A stretch of DNA of 6,150 nucleotides, from positions 1 to 6,150 of the forward strand of contig JAEPMM010000212.1 of assembly GCA_017643965.1 (NCBI GenBank), read 5' to 3'. Position 1 is the stretch's first letter. Every line of letters begins with the position of its first letter. The position numbers and the translations under genes were made by a program. Source of the stretch: Marinobacter sp. Its GTDB lineage: Bacteria > Pseudomonadota > Gammaproteobacteria > Pseudomonadales > Oleiphilaceae. Shown one piece after another: positions 5,534-6,150 of this stretch. The notes below the pieces were generated by a model. That model was not told where the DNA came from, did not search any database, and saw only the letters and a list, made by a program, of their open reading frames with translations.

Positions 5534-6150
5534 TTACAACCGCTCGAGCGAGGCCCTGAGGGTCTCGCCGATGCGGGCGTTCAGTTTCAGTGTCACCAGC
5601 TCATCGGCCCGGGTGCGCCCCAGATTGAGCGTGGCGATGGGTTTGTTCCATTCGGTGGCGTAGCGACAGAAGCGGAACCCCGAATACACCATCAGTGACG
5701 AGCCGATCACCAGCAGACCATCGCTGGCCTTGAGGGCATCCAGCGCAGAAACCACCCGCTCCTTGGGCACAAAGTCCCCGAAAAACACCACATCCGGCTT
5801 CAGAATACCCCCACACTTCGGGCAATCCGCCAGCCGGAAATCGGCGAAATCCACATCCAGATCCGCATCCCCGTCCGGCGCGGTATCGGCGGTGTACTGT
5901 CGGAATCCGGGATTGAGATCGGCACAACGGTCGTGCACGTCATCCCGCGGGCAGCGATAACCACAACTCATGCACAGCACCTCATCGGCACGGCCATGGA
6001 GATCAGTCACCGCCCGGGTACCGGCTTTCTGATGCAACCGGTCCACGTTCTGGGTCACCACCCGATGGCTGTGGTTGAGCCGTTCCAGTTCGCAGATGTC
6101 ATGGTGCGAGGGGTTGGGCCGGGCATTGCGCATCACCGGCCAGCCGATCA
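5534..6150 (-). CDS. Class II (SIRT4-like) sirtuin, NAD-dependent protein deacylase, C-terminal part (5' end outside window)
   Basis: The minus-strand frame is open from the right edge to the TAA at 5534-5536 (204 visible residues). The start and the N-terminal GAGIS NAD-binding motif lie outside, roughly 70-85 residues by family length. Seen in order: GWPVMRNARPNPSH; TQNVDRLHQKAG (about 6055-6018), the NAD/ribose motif; DLHG with the catalytic His at 5996-5998; zinc cysteines at 5972-5974, 5963-5965, 5822-5824 and 5813-5815; LKPDVVFFGD; and VIGSSLMVYSGFRF. The insert with APDGD before the second Cys pair, and the LNLGRTRADEL-LKLNARIGE ending, match class II sirtuins such as SIRT4 rather than CobB (class III). 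Sirtuins remove acyl groups from lysine using NAD, and class II members also show lipoamidase, longer-acyl or ADP-ribosyl activities. It converges on the di-iron-like gene, so its operon partners are to the right, unseen. Family is certain; target unknown. Confidence 0.93.
   Translation of the reverse strand, partial: IGWPVMRNARPNPSHHDICELERLNHSHRVVTQNVDRLHQKAGTRAVTDLHGRADEVLCMSCGYRCPRDDVHDRCADLNPGFRQYTADTAPDGDADLDVDFADFRLADCPKCGGILKPDVVFFGDFVPKERVVSALDALKASDGLLVIGSSLMVYSGFRFCRYATEWNKPIATLNLGRTRADELVTLKLNARIGETLRASLERL

Noticed and set aside
1..6150. tRNA, rRNA, CRISPR arrays, insertion sequences or phage genes
   Set aside because: No cloverleaf-like segments, regularly spaced direct repeats, transposase motifs or terminal inverted repeats were seen. 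Nearly all sequence is explained by the five genes.

Overview
The window is a GC-rich, densely coding stretch with short gaps, no mobile elements, no RNA genes and no CRISPR. Gene content and protein flavour suggest a heterotrophic gammaproteobacterium, perhaps marine and near Marinobacter, Alcanivorax or Pseudomonas. That placement is a judgement from sequence character, not a search result.

Layout: five protein genes. Four lie on the plus strand and one on the minus strand. (1) At 1-1749 is the C-terminal half of a large fused indolepyruvate-type 2-oxoacid:ferredoxin oxidoreductase, cut by the left edge. (2) At 1868-2968 is a leucine-dehydrogenase-type amino acid dehydrogenase, followed by a strong intrinsic terminator at about 2992-3023. 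(3) At 3060-4472 is a sodium-coupled amino acid symporter of the NSS/SNF (LeuT-fold) family, followed by a GC-rich hairpin and a striking pyrimidine-rich tract. (4) At 4681-5508 is a PF10118-type 'metal-dependent hydrolase' whose visible ligand pattern is that of a di-iron carboxylate four-helix-bundle protein. (5) From 5534 to the right edge, minus strand and convergent with gene 4, is the C-terminal part of a class II, SIRT4-like sirtuin, cut by the edge.

How they fit: genes 1-3 read as an amino acid catabolic module. A Na+-driven importer brings in a hydrophobic amino acid, the dehydrogenase deaminates it to a 2-oxoacid with NADH formation, and the fused oxidoreductase decarboxylates the 2-oxoacid to an acyl-CoA while reducing ferredoxin. 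The family assignments are strong. Their joint function and the branched-chain substrate are inference. The di-iron protein and the sirtuin appear to be separate transcription units. Animal SIRT4 is linked to leucine and glutamate catabolism, which makes the sirtuin's position worth noting.

No wholly unknown system is evident. The most rewarding leads are the uptake-deamination-oxidation module, the di-iron signature in a protein usually labelled hydrolase, the sirtuin beside an amino acid dehydrogenase, and the 10-nt-periodic pyrimidine tract after the transporter.
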